64,000 nucleotides of DNA from Brevibacillus sp. SYP-B805 (GTDB lineage Bacteria > Bacillota > Bacilli > Brevibacillales > Brevibacillaceae): assembly GCF_011059135.1 (NCBI RefSeq), contig NZ_JAALGD010000001.1, positions 1-64,000 on the forward strand. The letters are read 5' to 3'. The notes below the pieces were generated by a model that saw nothing but the letters and a program-made list of their open reading frames with translations, was not told where the DNA came from and did no database searches. The position numbers and the translations under genes were made by a program. The stretch's first letter is position 1, and the number at the start of each line of letters is the position of its first letter. Shown here one piece after another: positions 26,943 to 36,192 of the stretch.

Positions 26943-28106
26943 ATGAAAAAATGGGTGAGCCTCATACTGGTAGTTATTGTCTTGGGGTTGTCCGCATGCA
27001 CGAACGAACAAAACAGCTTTCCCGATCCGCAAAAATCGAGCCAAGAAACAACTTCGGCAAGCGCAAATGACGGAAAGACCGCAAACGGAGCAACCGGTCA
27101 AAATGCGGGACAGGCTTCGGTTCAATCCGCGGATATACCGGAAAAGCTGAAAAAACCGTTGAACATCGCACTCGTCACCCGAATCACGAGCGGAGCGTTT
27201 TTCGCTCAGTATAATCAAGGGGTGAAAGATCAGGTCGAAGCATTCGGCGGAAAACTGAAAATTTACGATTCCAACAACGATTTGGCCAAAATGGCTTCGA
27301 ACGTGGAAGCCGCGATCAATGAGAAGGTGGATGCGATTCTCGTCAATAACGGCACAGCCCAGGCGCTGGCGCCGGTGGTACAGAAGGCTTTGGCGGCAGG
27401 CATTCAGGTAGTGGCATATGACAGCGATTTGAATCTGCCGGGCGTAACCTCGATCGATCAGGACGATTACTTGCTGGCCTGGCAATCTTTGAAAAAGCTC
27501 GCTACCGATTTGAACGGAAAAGGAAATATCGCCGTACTGTGGGTAGCCGGTTATCTGCCGATGGAGCGCCGGGAGGTGATGATTGAAGCTTTCCAAAAAC
27601 GTTATCCGAACATCAAGATCGTATCCCGTTTTGGCAGTGTGACGTCCAATACCGCATTGGACACGCAAGCGCAAGTGGAAGCCTTGCTGAAAAAGTACCC
27701 GGAACAAGGACAGCTTCAAGCCATCTATACGACTTGGAACGAATTTACGCGCGGTGTGCTTCCTGCCTTGGAGCAGGCGAAAAGAACGGATATTAAAGTA
27801 TACGGTATCGACCTGACGGAAGAGGATCTGCCGTTATTCCAAAAAGAAGGCAGCCCTTGGGTAGCCGCGTCTGCGACGAACCCGACCGATATCGGCCAAA
27901 TCCATGTTCGACTCGTTTATCAAAAAGTAGCGGGTGAAACCGTACCGGACAACGTTTCGATTGAACCGCATTTGATTCTACAAGCCAATTTGCCGAAAGA
28001 AAAAATCGCCTTCAGCGATCTGAGCAAATACGTGCCGGGATGGGGAAGCTCCGATGCCGCACGTTCGCCATGGATGGATACCTTGGCGAAAGGAGTCGGC
28101 AAGTAA
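26943..28106 (+). CDS. Sugar-type ABC transporter substrate-binding lipoprotein
   Basis: 387 residues with a lipoprotein signal: lipobox LSAC, Cys19, then a Ser/Asn/Gln-rich linker to about 60. The binding domain is of the ribose-binding (Peripla_BP_4) type: LNIALVTRITSGAFFAQYNQ begins it, with AAINEKVDAILVNNG, GIQVVAYDSDLN and IAVLWVAGYLPMERR following. It delivers substrate to the ATPase/permease encoded immediately downstream; stop and next start overlap (TAATG). The ligand is unknown. Confidence 0.9.
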   Translation: MKKWVSLILVVIVLGLSACTNEQNSFPDPQKSSQETTSASANDGKTANGATGQNAGQASVQSADIPEKLKKPLNIALVTRITSGAFFAQYNQGVKDQVEAFGGKLKIYDSNNDLAKMASNVEAAINEKVDAILVNNGTAQALAPVVQKALAAGIQVVAYDSDLNLPGVTSIDQDDYLLAWQSLKKLATDLNGKGNIAVLWVAGYLPMERREVMIEAFQKRYPNIKIVSRFGSVTSNTALDTQAQVEALLKKYPEQGQLQAIYTTWNEFTRGVLPALEQAKRTDIKVYGIDLTEEDLPLFQKEGSPWVAASATNPTDIGQIHVRLVYQKVAGETVPDNVSIEPHLILQANLPKEKIAFSDLSKYVPGWGSSDAARSPWMDTLAKGVGK

Positions 28107-29581
28107 TGCTGGCGCTGCGCAATATTCACCACAGTTTTGGCGATAACACGGTGCTGCAGGATGTCACACTGCAGGTTCGTTCCGGAGAAGTGCACGCTCT
28201 GCTCGGGATGAACGGAGCGGGAAAAAGCACCCTTCTCCAGATCGCCGCCGGCGTTCTCGCACCGCAGAAAGGTACGGTGGAGATTGACGGACGCGAGGCC
28301 AATTTGAAGTCACCCGCCGATGCTCTGCTGAAAGGCATCGTGTTTCTGACACAGGAGGTAGACCGGGGACTTGTCCCCCATTTATCCGTTCACGAGAATT
28401 TGACGGCCGTTCTGTTGAAGAATGAACGCCGGATCTTGTTTCATAAGTCTACCAACCGAGAACGTGCGCGTGCGCTGCTTGCTCAGTACGGTCTCGACAT
28501 CGACGTGAACCGTTCCGTCTCTTCCTTGTCGCTGTACGAGAAACAGATGCTGTCAATCATTCGGGCTGTCGCAGGCAATGCGCGCTATCTTTTGCTTGAC
28601 GAACCGACGGCTTCGTTCGACCGCAAGGAAACGGAGCGTTTTCACCGAATCGTCGCGAAGCTCAAAGAGCAGGGAATCGGGATTGTCTTTATCTCACACA
28701 GGCTGCATGAAGTGTTCGCTTTGTCGGACCGGATCAGCGTACTGCGGGGAGGCAAACTGGCGCTGCAGAAAAACACCGGAGAGACGACTTTGGAGGAGAC
28801 GGTGCATGCGATGACCGGCAGCGATGCGGGCAAAGCGCGCCGCGAGACTACCCGATTGGGACCGACGCAGTTTAAAGTGGACGATTTGCGTTTGTGGAAA
28901 GAAGGTCCGCCGCTTTCCCTTGAACTCAAAGCCGGAGAAATTGTGGTCGTCTTCGGGCTGCTCGGCAGCGGAAAAACGACGCTGGCGGAAACGTTATTCG
29001 GCGTACACCGGGCTTATCAGCCGATCATCAAGGGCACAGAGCGGTTGATCAATGGAACGCGCAGCGCCGTACGTAACGGAATCGTGCTCATTCCGGAAGA
29101 ACGGGGAAAGCAGGGAATCTGGAAGAGGCACGATATACGCACACACTTGGCTCTCTCCTTTAAGGGCTGGATCTCCAAACGGAAGGAAACGGCATACAGT
29201 CGGGAAGCCATTGAGTGGTTTACCATTCGTCCAGCCTCTCCCTCGTACAAGGTTGGCGCCTTGAGCGGCGGCAACCAGCAGAAGGTCGCCATCGCCAAAT
29301 GGTTTGCGGCCGATCCGGATGTCGTCATTTTCGACGAGCCGATGAAAGGGATCGATGTACTCGCGAAGGAGACCATATTTCAAATGATCGAATCGCTGGC
29401 GGAGCAAAAGAAATCGATCCTTTACCTGACGGCGGAACCTGATGACGCCTTGCGCATCGCCGACCGGATTGTCATCCTGTCGCGGGGCCGCATCATCCAT
29501 CAATTGCAGGCATCGGAAGCGAATGCGGAGCGTTTACTGAGATTGGCGGAAATGGAGGAGAATGCTTATGGAGTTCGCTAA
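28106..29581 (+). CDS. Sugar ABC transporter ATP-binding protein (tandem ABC, RbsA-type)
   Basis: 491 residues from ATG 28106, overlapping the upstream stop. Two ATPase halves: Walker A GMNGAGKST at about 34-42 with LLLDEPTAS, and GLLGSGKTT at about 284 with VIFDEPMKGID. The first signature motif is degenerate (SLSLYEKQ) while the second is classical (LSGGNQQK), as is common in RbsA-like proteins where one site is less active. It powers import through the permease encoded next, whose start lies inside this gene. Confidence 0.93.
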   Translation: MLALRNIHHSFGDNTVLQDVTLQVRSGEVHALLGMNGAGKSTLLQIAAGVLAPQKGTVEIDGREANLKSPADALLKGIVFLTQEVDRGLVPHLSVHENLTAVLLKNERRILFHKSTNRERARALLAQYGLDIDVNRSVSSLSLYEKQMLSIIRAVAGNARYLLLDEPTASFDRKETERFHRIVAKLKEQGIGIVFISHRLHEVFALSDRISVLRGGKLALQKNTGETTLEETVHAMTGSDAGKARRETTRLGPTQFKVDDLRLWKEGPPLSLELKAGEIVVVFGLLGSGKTTLAETLFGVHRAYQPIIKGTERLINGTRSAVRNGIVLIPEERGKQGIWKRHDIRTHLALSFKGWISKRKETAYSREAIEWFTIRPASPSYKVGALSGGNQQKVAIAKWFAADPDVVIFDEPMKGIDVLAKETIFQMIESLAEQKKSILYLTAEPDDALRIADRIVILSRGRIIHQLQASEANAERLLRLAEMEENAYGVR

Positions 29582-30587
29582 TATCGAACAACGCAAAACG
29601 AACAGAGTCAACCAGCCTGCGGCGGAACTCGCATTCCGTTACGGCGCCGTCATCATCATATTGGGCGTGATCGCCTTCTTTTCAATCATCAACGAGCACT
29701 TTTTTACTTATAGCAACTTCAGCGATATTTTACGTTCCATTTCAATTGTCACGTTCTTGGCGTTAGGGGTGACGTTCAGTCTTGTCGTGGATGGCTTCGA
29801 CGTTTCGGTCGGCTCCACCACAAGCCTTGCAACGATTGCGGCAGCATCCGCTTTGGTGCTGCATCGCCAGGAACTGCTCGTTACGCTCCTGATCCCGCTC
29901 CTTTGTGGTATACTCGTCGGGCTGCTGAACGCTTTTCTCGTTGTGAAAGTTAAGCTGCCGGATTTGCTGGCCACGTTGGCGGTGATGTATGTCGTCAACG
30001 GCGTTCAGCTTACGTATACGAAAGGCTATTCCATATACGAAGGTATGCCCTCTTCCATCGGCACGCAAACCGGCCATTTTATCCCCTCCTTTCTGTTCAT
30101 CGGGCAGGGGGAAGTGCTCGGTATTCCGGTGTCCGTCATTCTGATGCTGGTATTTGTCGGATGCGCCTACGTCTTCTTGGAATACACGACGTTTGGACGC
30201 AGGATGTATATGGTCGGCGACAATCCGGAGGCAGCAAATCTGTTCGGCATTCCGGTGAACCGGTACCGCGTTTTTGCCTATGTGGTCAGCGGGTTGTTCG
30301 CGGCGATCGGCGGTATCGTGCTGGCAAGCCGAATCGGGACCGGACAAGTATCCGCCGGTGCGCCGTTGTTGATGGATGCGGTGGCGTCGGCCTATATCGG
30401 ATACGCTTTGTTCGGAGAGAAGCGGCCCAGCGTCATCGGGACGCTGCTCGGCTCCATTCTCATCGGCGTCCTGCTCAACGGACTCACGATGATGGATGTT
30501 CCGTACTTCGCCCAGGACATCGTCAAAGGCGGCATTCTGATCGTAGCGTTGGCATTTTCATTTTTGCGTAAAGACAAGAAGGATTGA
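29568..30587 (+). CDS. Sugar ABC transporter permease (RbsC-type)
   Basis: 339 residues from ATG 29568, 7 bases after GGAGGAG; an ATG at 29562 is too close to that site. About nine membrane segments. Family motifs include GVTFSLVVDGFDVSVGSTTS, LLNAFLVVKVKLPDLLATLA and GDNPEAANLFGIPVNRYRV. It forms the channel as a homodimer with the tandem ATPase. It overlaps the ATPase gene by 14 bases. Confidence 0.93.
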   Translation: MEFANIEQRKTNRVNQPAAELAFRYGAVIIILGVIAFFSIINEHFFTYSNFSDILRSISIVTFLALGVTFSLVVDGFDVSVGSTTSLATIAAASALVLHRQELLVTLLIPLLCGILVGLLNAFLVVKVKLPDLLATLAVMYVVNGVQLTYTKGYSIYEGMPSSIGTQTGHFIPSFLFIGQGEVLGIPVSVILMLVFVGCAYVFLEYTTFGRRMYMVGDNPEAANLFGIPVNRYRVFAYVVSGLFAAIGGIVLASRIGTGQVSAGAPLLMDAVASAYIGYALFGEKRPSVIGTLLGSILIGVLLNGLTMMDVPYFAQDIVKGGILIVALAFSFLRKDKKD

Positions 30588-30601
30588 TAGGAGGAAGCAG
30601 A

Positions 30602-31149
30602 ATGGAAAAAAGACAGCTGGGAAAAAGCGAATTATACGCATCCGTAATAGGCTATGGAGCCTGGGCCGCCGGTAAAGTGGGATGGGGGAATGTGTCCGAT
30701 CGTGAAATCGAGCAGTCCATTTGGCGCGCTTATGAACTGGGCATCAATTTTTTCGATACGGCGCCGGTGTACGGGTTCGGCGAGTCAGAGCGTGTATTGG
30801 GGAAAGTATTGAAGCCGGTCCGCGACAAAGTGATCATCGCTACCAAAGTGGGATTGTCTTGGACGCATCCAACATCTCTGATCAAGACGTAAGAAAACAA
30901 TTAAATTCGCTATTCGCGGAAGGACAATTCGAACAGAACGTTGCGAAAGCGGAAGCGCTGAAGACTTTTGCCGAGAAGTACGGCAAAACGCTTGGCCAGG
31001 TGGCGATCAATTGGCTTCTGACAAATCGTGCCGTCACCACCGTTATCGCGGGCGCCAAAACACCCGCACAAGTGGAGGAGAATGCTGCCGCATACGGATG
31101 GCATTTGTCGCCGGAGGATTTCGCACAGATCGATAAGTTGTTTCAGTAA
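30602..31149 (+). pseudogene. Aldo/keto reductase with internal deletion and frameshift
   Basis: The start after GGAGGAAGCAG gives MEKRQLGKSELYASVIGYG, with the catalytic-Asp block INFFDTAPVYGFGESERVLG. At about 30860 the frame breaks. The second frame resumes directly with DQDVRKQLNSLFAEGQFEQN and the conserved tail KTLGQVAINWLLTNRAVTTV. About 130 central residues, including the Lys/His catalytic segment and much of the barrel, are gone, so the product cannot be active. It once closed the ABC operon, hinting at import and reduction or oxidation of a sugar-like carbonyl. Confidence 0.85.
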
Positions 31150-31179
31150 CCTTAACTGTAAAACCGGAACATAAGGGGG

Positions 31180-31324
31180 CTGTCCCAAAAAGTTTAAGAC
31201 TAAGGGATAGTGAACTTACCCCTGTCAAGTAGACAGCTTGAATAAGTTGGATCATGCAACAGCCTTATCCCTATACTCTCTAGGGGTAAGGTTGTTTAAT
31301 TTCTTCTGGAATGGGTCTGTCAAT
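31180..31324 (-). mobile_element. 3' end of an IS3-family element (OrfB tail)
   Basis: The minus strand encodes DPFQKKLNNLTPREYRDKAVA and stop, the C-terminus of IS150-group OrfB proteins. The end TAAGACTAAGG (about 31193) matches the motif beside the IS3 fragment at the window's left edge. Confidence 0.65.
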
Positions 31325-31642
31325 GATTTTGTGTAAACTCCAATAGCCGTTAGGCTCAGCGGATCAGTTGGCGATGGTAGCTCCCGATGACATTGGTTGT
31401 GTAGATCAGTTTGCGAATCTCGGGGGAGGACGTGAAGAAGGTGGAGATTTCCGCTCATTTTGTACGCTAGGAACGGGCAATGATTTGGTCTTCGATACCC
31501 GTCACGTTGCTTTGGTTCTTTTTGATGATGGTCAGCTCAAACTCTCCGTCTTGGTCACGCGGAACCTGAATGTCTACATCGCCGTACTCGGAACGCACCT
31601 TTTTCTAGCTGTAACCGTTCCGGCTGTTGGTGGTTTTCTTAG
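31325..31642 (-). mobile_element. Internally deleted IS256-family relic
   Basis: The end ATTTTGTGTAAACTCC at 31328 equals the IS256-type end at 251. The minus strand keeps two pieces of the same transposase: an N-terminal stretch (GYS..KKVRSEYGDVDIQVPRDQ-like, about 31480-31642) and a C-terminal stretch (STFFTSSPEIRKLIYTTNVI, about 31380-31470). About 200 codons between them are missing. It abuts the alaX stop codon. Confidence 0.7.
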
Positions 31643-31644
31643 TG

Positions 31645-32358
31645 CTATGTTTTCACCACCACCTCAACCCTTTTGATATTATTCCCTTTGTTTTTCACGT
31701 TCACAATGGAGAATGCTCCTATTTCTCGGGTACTTCGTACATGAGTTCCGCCACACGCTTGTTCATCGATGCCCTGGATCGCTACCAGCCGCACCTGTTG
31801 AATGGAAGCGGGGAGCAGATTGACAATGGTTTTGATCGAGCCGGGAATCTTGGCGATCTCTTCGCGAGGCAGAGTACGGGTTGTAACTGGATGATCCTCC
31901 TCGATGATCTGGCGAATCTCGTTTTCAAAATGGGAAAAGTATGCTTCGGGAACGTTCTCTTCAAACTTGAAATCGATACGCGCCCGATCCTCGTAAATCT
32001 CATTGCTGGCAGCCAGCGCGCCAAACGTATTGTACAGATGGCCTGCGATGACGTGCAGAAGCGTATGGTATCTCATGAATGTGTACCGTCTGTCCCAATC
32101 GAGCTCCGCTTCCACACTCCCTGGTTTCAAATGGGTTGCATCATGCAGATAATGGACAATTCGCCCATGTTCCCGCTTCACCTTGACGACATGAAAGAGA
32201 TGACTCCCCTGTCTGATAATCCCGGTGTCGGAGGGTTGGCCGCCCCCTGACGGATAAAAGATGGTTTGATCCAATATGACCTTGTTTTCCATGATTTCCG
32301 CAATGGTGGAGCGGCACGATTTCAAGTAACTGTCATGTAAGAACAATTCTTTTTCCAT
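31645..32358 (-). CDS. alaX: Alanyl-tRNA editing protein AlaX
   Basis: 237 residues, a free-standing version of the AlaRS editing domain that hydrolyses Ser-tRNA(Ala) or Gly-tRNA(Ala). The zinc ligands are all present: H98 and H102 in HTLLH, C202 and H206 in ACGGTHV. FYPSGGGQPSDTG marks the N-terminal barrel of the AlaX-M/L type. An IS256 relic begins 3 bases after the stop, but the C-terminus (NIKRVEVVVKT) looks complete. It is 12 bases downstream of the LysE gene stop on the same strand and probably co-transcribed. Confidence 0.93.
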   Translation of the reverse strand: MEKELFLHDSYLKSCRSTIAEIMENKVILDQTIFYPSGGGQPSDTGIIRQGSHLFHVVKVKREHGRIVHYLHDATHLKPGSVEAELDWDRRYTFMRYHTLLHVIAGHLYNTFGALAASNEIYEDRARIDFKFEENVPEAYFSHFENEIRQIIEEDHPVTTRTLPREEIAKIPGSIKTIVNLLPASIQQVRLVAIQGIDEQACGGTHVRSTREIGAFSIVNVKNKGNNIKRVEVVVKT

Positions 32359-32370
32359 TGACGTTCTCCC

Positions 32371-32997
32371 TTACGATGTTATGGTTGACACAACGATCAC
32401 AACGGCAAAATAAATCAAGATACTCCCTAAACATCGATCAAACCAGTAATGGTATCGTTCATAAAATTCCCTGAACGTTCGGTAGGAAATGACAGCAGAC
32501 AACGAAACAAACCATAAGCCCACAGCGACAACGATTTCCAAACCATAAATCCAGCGAACCCAGCTGCCCGTATCGGTGGAAATAAATTGAGAAAAAATGC
32601 TCAGGAAAAACAGCGCGGCTTTTGGGTTCAGCACATTGCATAGAAAGCCTTCGCGAAATCCCTGCAACAACGTTTTGGCCACAGTTGTTTGTGGGGTATC
32701 TGTTTGACGGGGGCCATTTGGCGGTGCGGACCGAATCGCTTGAAAGCCAAGCCATAATAAATAAAGAGAGCCCATCAGCTTGATTGTCAGAAATATGCTC
32801 GGAACTTTTTCCATGATATACGTAAAGCCTAAAATCGTATACGTAATATGTATGAACAAGGCAAAGGCAATCCCGATAGCCGTAGCAATCCCGATTCGGC
32901 GGCCAAACCCCAGACTGTTTTTCATCACGACCACAAAGTCAGGACCGGGAGACAGAGCAGCCAGAATCCCGATGAGAAACACCTCAAAAAACAACAT
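32371..32997 (-). CDS. LysE/RhtB-family amino acid exporter
   Basis: 208 residues from ATG 32997, which has TGAGGAG at proper spacing; the first ATG at 33003 lies directly on that site. Six hydrophobic segments. The family start ALSPGPDFVVVMKNSLGFGR and the block FLCNVLNPKAALFFLSIF are clear. It exports an amino acid or derivative. Pairing with alaX downstream and a TrmB regulator upstream (stop to start about 10 bases) suggests one transcript from the palindromic operator at 33841. Confidence 0.92.
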   Translation of the reverse strand: MLFFEVFLIGILAALSPGPDFVVVMKNSLGFGRRIGIATAIGIAFALFIHITYTILGFTYIMEKVPSIFLTIKLMGSLYLLWLGFQAIRSAPPNGPRQTDTPQTTVAKTLLQGFREGFLCNVLNPKAALFFLSIFSQFISTDTGSWVRWIYGLEIVVAVGLWFVSLSAVISYRTFREFYERYHYWFDRCLGSILIYFAVVIVVSTITS

Positions 32998-33007
32998 CAC
33001 CATCTCC

Positions 33008-33826
33008 TCATTTTTTCTGTAACAGCTTGTTTGTGATAAGATAAAAAAGATCTGGATCTCCTTTCCAAATCTCCTCTACATGTTCTGCACCCAACTTTTC
33101 AGTCATCACTTTCATCATGATATCGTGACGAATATATTCTTTGGCGAGCAGCACCAACAGAGGGTCCTCCGTGTGCAGGGCAGACGGAATGGTTTCCTGG
33201 GAAAACCCGGCGATGATCACCTCTTCATGATCACACACGACGACGGTCAACCGCTGCCCTAACCGCTGCTCCTCGACAGCAGCAGTTGCATGGGGATGAT
33301 AATAGGTCTTGCCGAAATCGCTTGTCGGTTCGCAATCAAAGAGGAGGGAGTATACGCGCACTCCTGCATCCAGGGCTTTTTTCGCGTACGGCTGTATCTC
33401 ATCCACCTCGGAATCCCACAAGGACAGCCACACTTCATGCCGGGCTTTCGAAATCATGGCCTTCATTTTATCCATAATCGGCATTCTTTCTTTAATATGA
33501 TGAATGACATGTGCTTCCGGAGGGGATTCCAGCGTTTGCAATTTTTCTTCCAGATAGTTGAACGTTTGCTCTTTTTCTTCCCGTAAACGTCCAAGAAATT
33601 CCTTGGGAGGTACAGGGGTGTATGTTAACGGATCAGAAGGGATTTCATGAACGGCACCTTGAGAGACAAGCTTGTTGATTGTCTGATAAATCATGGACCG
33701 CGGCACGCCGCTTTGCTTGCTTAATTCATAACCGGTAACCGGCGATCGTCTCAGCAGCGACAAGTATGCCTTGCTTTCATAGTTTGAAAAACCGATTTTC
33801 ATCAGGCAGTCGATCAGTTTATCCAT
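33008..33826 (-). CDS. TrmB-family transcriptional regulator
   Basis: 272 residues from ATG 33826, 5 bases after GGAGG. The N-terminal winged helix is of the TrmB type (LMKIGFSNYESKAYLSLLRR, then ELSKQSGVPRSMIYQTINKL). A coiled-coil stretch EEKEQTFNYLEEKLQTL follows. The C-terminal effector part is phospholipase-D-like, as in the TrmB family (ISKARHEVWLSLWDSEVDEI). It likely senses a small metabolite and represses its own operon with the LysE and AlaX genes: a perfect palindrome lies directly upstream of its ribosome site. Confidence 0.88.
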   Translation of the reverse strand: MDKLIDCLMKIGFSNYESKAYLSLLRRSPVTGYELSKQSGVPRSMIYQTINKLVSQGAVHEIPSDPLTYTPVPPKEFLGRLREEKEQTFNYLEEKLQTLESPPEAHVIHHIKERMPIMDKMKAMISKARHEVWLSLWDSEVDEIQPYAKKALDAGVRVYSLLFDCEPTSDFGKTYYHPHATAAVEEQRLGQRLTVVVCDHEEVIIAGFSQETIPSALHTEDPLLVLLAKEYIRHDIMMKVMTEKLGAEHVEEIWKGDPDLFYLITNKLLQKK

Positions 33827-33840
33827 GAAAACCTCCATAG

Positions 33841-33864
33841 TAGTAGTTATGCTTATAACTACTA
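33841..33864. promoter_or_regulatory. Palindromic operator upstream of the TrmB gene
   Basis: TAGTAGTTAT-GCTT-ATAACTACTA: two perfect 10-base arms, 15 bases upstream of the TrmB start and next to TATATT-like -10 sequence. An autoregulatory site is the natural reading. Confidence 0.75.
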
Positions 33865-33950
33865 TATTACAATGGATAAAGAATTTCAAATGAATGCGAA
33901 TATTGCAAAACGCTCCAATATATCATCGAGCAGCTTGAGGAGGGATCCCG

Positions 33951-36065
33951 ATGATGTTAAAAGATGTGATGTCTCTGGTCCAAAACTGTCTGCGCATGTC
34001 GGACAGTTTGCGGACAGCGATTCAGTATCTGAAGCAGAGCGGGTTCGACATTCTTCCCGTTGTGGACGAGTCAGAGCGGCTTGCCGGTGTGTTTACCCGT
34101 TCGATTCTGTACCAGATGCTGCTTCAGGACTTGCCGTTGGAAACAGCGATCGGGCCTTACATCAAACAGGAGGCGGTTGCCTATCCATACGACACGCCGT
34201 ATGAAGAGATCAAGGAGATTGTCAAAAACAGCAGGGTGGGAACAGGCGTCGTCCTTGACCATGATCGGCATGTACTCGGGCTGGTTACGAAAGCAGACAT
34301 GATCATGTCGCTGTTTCGCGCATCGCAGTCCTTGCAGGAACAGCTGGAAGCGGTGCTTCACTCCTCCCATCTGGGAGCTTTCGTGACGGATGAAGAAGAG
34401 AAGATCCTGTTTGTCAATCAGGTCCTGTGCAGGATGCTGGGGACAGATGCGGAAAGCCTGATTGGCCGTCCTTTCCGCTCGATCCTGCCCAACCTGGACG
34501 TTACGCCCGAGCTGATGAAGAAGAGCTGTCGCGTGGCAGTCGGCCAGGTACGCGCGGTGATGCGTCTGACGCGCTACTCGACCATGAAAGGCCGCTCCGG
34601 TTTTATCGGTCTATTGCAGGATGTTTCGGACCTGGAGGAAATGGCAGCAGAACTGGAAATGGCGAAAAAGTGGCAAAAGCTGCTGGATACCACGATTGAA
34701 CACGCGTATGACGGCCTGGTGATGGTCAATGAGAAAGGGGAGATTACCTTCCTGAACCAACCGATGGCCGAGCTGTTTTCCGTGCAGAAGGAACATGCGA
34801 TCGGCAAACCGGTCACACAGATTTTCCCCCAACTGGACCTGATGCGGACATTGGAAACGGGCGTGGCTGAATTGAGCGATGTGCTGGAATGCAACGGCAT
34901 TCGCTATCTTGTGCAGAGTATTCCCGTGATTCAGGATGGCGTCATCATCGGGGCCATCGGCAAGATTCTCTTCCGGCGGCTGAGCGAAGTGCGCGATGTG
35001 CTCCGCCGGCTCGATGTCCTGGAAAATCAGGTGGCCTACTACAGGGAACAGGTAAAGCACGCCCATGCTGCCCGATTTACCTTTGACCAGATCATCACGG
35101 CCGATCCGGTGATGGAGAAGATCAAACGGACCGCCTACAAGGCGGCGAAAGGGCGTTCGACGATCCTCCTTCGCGGTGAGAGCGGCACCGGCAAAGAATT
35201 GTTTGCCCATGCCATTCACAACGCGAGCGCCCGAAAAGACGGCCCTTTTATCACGGTAAACTGTGCGGCGATTCCGGAAAAATTGCTGGAATCGGAGTTT
35301 TTCGGGTACGAGCCGGGGGCTTTTACGGGCGCGGAAAAAAGGGGAAAGATCGGCAAATTTGACCTGGCCAACGGCGGCACGCTGTTTCTGGATGAGATAG
35401 GCGACATGTCTCCCAATCTGCAGGCCAAGCTTCTGCGTGTCCTGCAGGAGAGAGAGTTTTATCGGGTGGGTGGAACGGAACGGATCCACATCGATGTCCG
35501 GATTATCGCCGCCACCCATCGGTCGTTGGAGCAGATGGTCGAAAGGGGAGAATTTCGCGAAGACCTCTTTTACCGGTTAAATGTCATATCGTTCGAGATT
35601 CCTCCCTTGCAACAAAGACGCTGCGATATTCTGCCGCTTGCCCGCATGTACATCAAGGAACTGAATCAGCAGATCGGCACCAGCATTACCGGCATCGATC
35701 CGGCTGCGGAAGAGATCCTGCTCAAGTACCATTGGCCGGGAAATGTGCGCGAACTACGGAATGTGATGGAACGGGCGATGACGTTTGCCGAGTACGGCAA
35801 AATTCAGCCTTCCGATCTGCCTGATCACATCCGCCAAACGGTTCAGGAAGGGAAGACGGGAACGGGGAAAGGTGCACGTGAGAAAGGCAATGTGGGGAGA
35901 ACGGACGAAAGCACGTATCAGCTCGGGCAGGTGCTGGAAGCGGCGGAGCGGGAGATGATTCTGCAGGCCCTTCACGCGTCTGGAGGAAACAAATCGCGCG
36001 CCGCCAAATTGTTAGGGCTCAGCCGTTCCGTCTTGTATGAAAAACTGGCGAAGCATCGCCTTTGA
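33951..36065 (+). CDS. Sigma-54-dependent activator with CBS pair and PAS domains
   Basis: 704 residues. Order: two CBS repeats (about 1-125: LKDVMSLVQNCLRMSDSLRT, then EIVKNSRVGTGVVLDHDRHV), a PAS domain at about 137-230, a second PAS at about 245-350, and an AAA+ sigma-54 interaction domain (Walker A GESGTGKE at about 410, GAFTGA at about 457, GGTLFLDEIGDMS, RIIAATHRSL). A Fis-type helix-turn-helix closes the protein (GGNKSRAAKLLGLSRSVLYE). There is no receiver domain, so activity is probably ligand-gated through CBS/PAS. GAFTGA is intact, so it can remodel RNA polymerase-sigma-54. A -24/-12 promoter lies 128 bases after its stop, ahead of the beta-oxidation operon. Confidence 0.95.
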   Translation: MMLKDVMSLVQNCLRMSDSLRTAIQYLKQSGFDILPVVDESERLAGVFTRSILYQMLLQDLPLETAIGPYIKQEAVAYPYDTPYEEIKEIVKNSRVGTGVVLDHDRHVLGLVTKADMIMSLFRASQSLQEQLEAVLHSSHLGAFVTDEEEKILFVNQVLCRMLGTDAESLIGRPFRSILPNLDVTPELMKKSCRVAVGQVRAVMRLTRYSTMKGRSGFIGLLQDVSDLEEMAAELEMAKKWQKLLDTTIEHAYDGLVMVNEKGEITFLNQPMAELFSVQKEHAIGKPVTQIFPQLDLMRTLETGVAELSDVLECNGIRYLVQSIPVIQDGVIIGAIGKILFRRLSEVRDVLRRLDVLENQVAYYREQVKHAHAARFTFDQIITADPVMEKIKRTAYKAAKGRSTILLRGESGTGKELFAHAIHNASARKDGPFITVNCAAIPEKLLESEFFGYEPGAFTGAEKRGKIGKFDLANGGTLFLDEIGDMSPNLQAKLLRVLQEREFYRVGGTERIHIDVRIIAATHRSLEQMVERGEFREDLFYRLNVISFEIPPLQQRRCDILPLARMYIKELNQQIGTSITGIDPAAEEILLKYHWPGNVRELRNVMERAMTFAEYGKIQPSDLPDHIRQTVQEGKTGTGKGAREKGNVGRTDESTYQLGQVLEAAEREMILQALHASGGNKSRAAKLLGLSRSVLYEKLAKHRL

Positions 36066-36094
36066 AGTGTCCGGAAATCAGGACACTTTTTGTT
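36066..36094 (+). terminator. Intrinsic terminator of the sigma-54 activator
   Basis: AGTGTCC (36066-36072) pairs with GGACACT (36081-36087), followed by TTTTT, immediately past the stop. Confidence 0.88.
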
Positions 36095-36192
36095 TGGATT
36101 TCGGACAATCATACAGATGGTACCCTGGACATAGAATGGGGCTGATGTATGAGACTCCAGCAATGTCGAGCGAAATGTTGGGATGACTGAAT

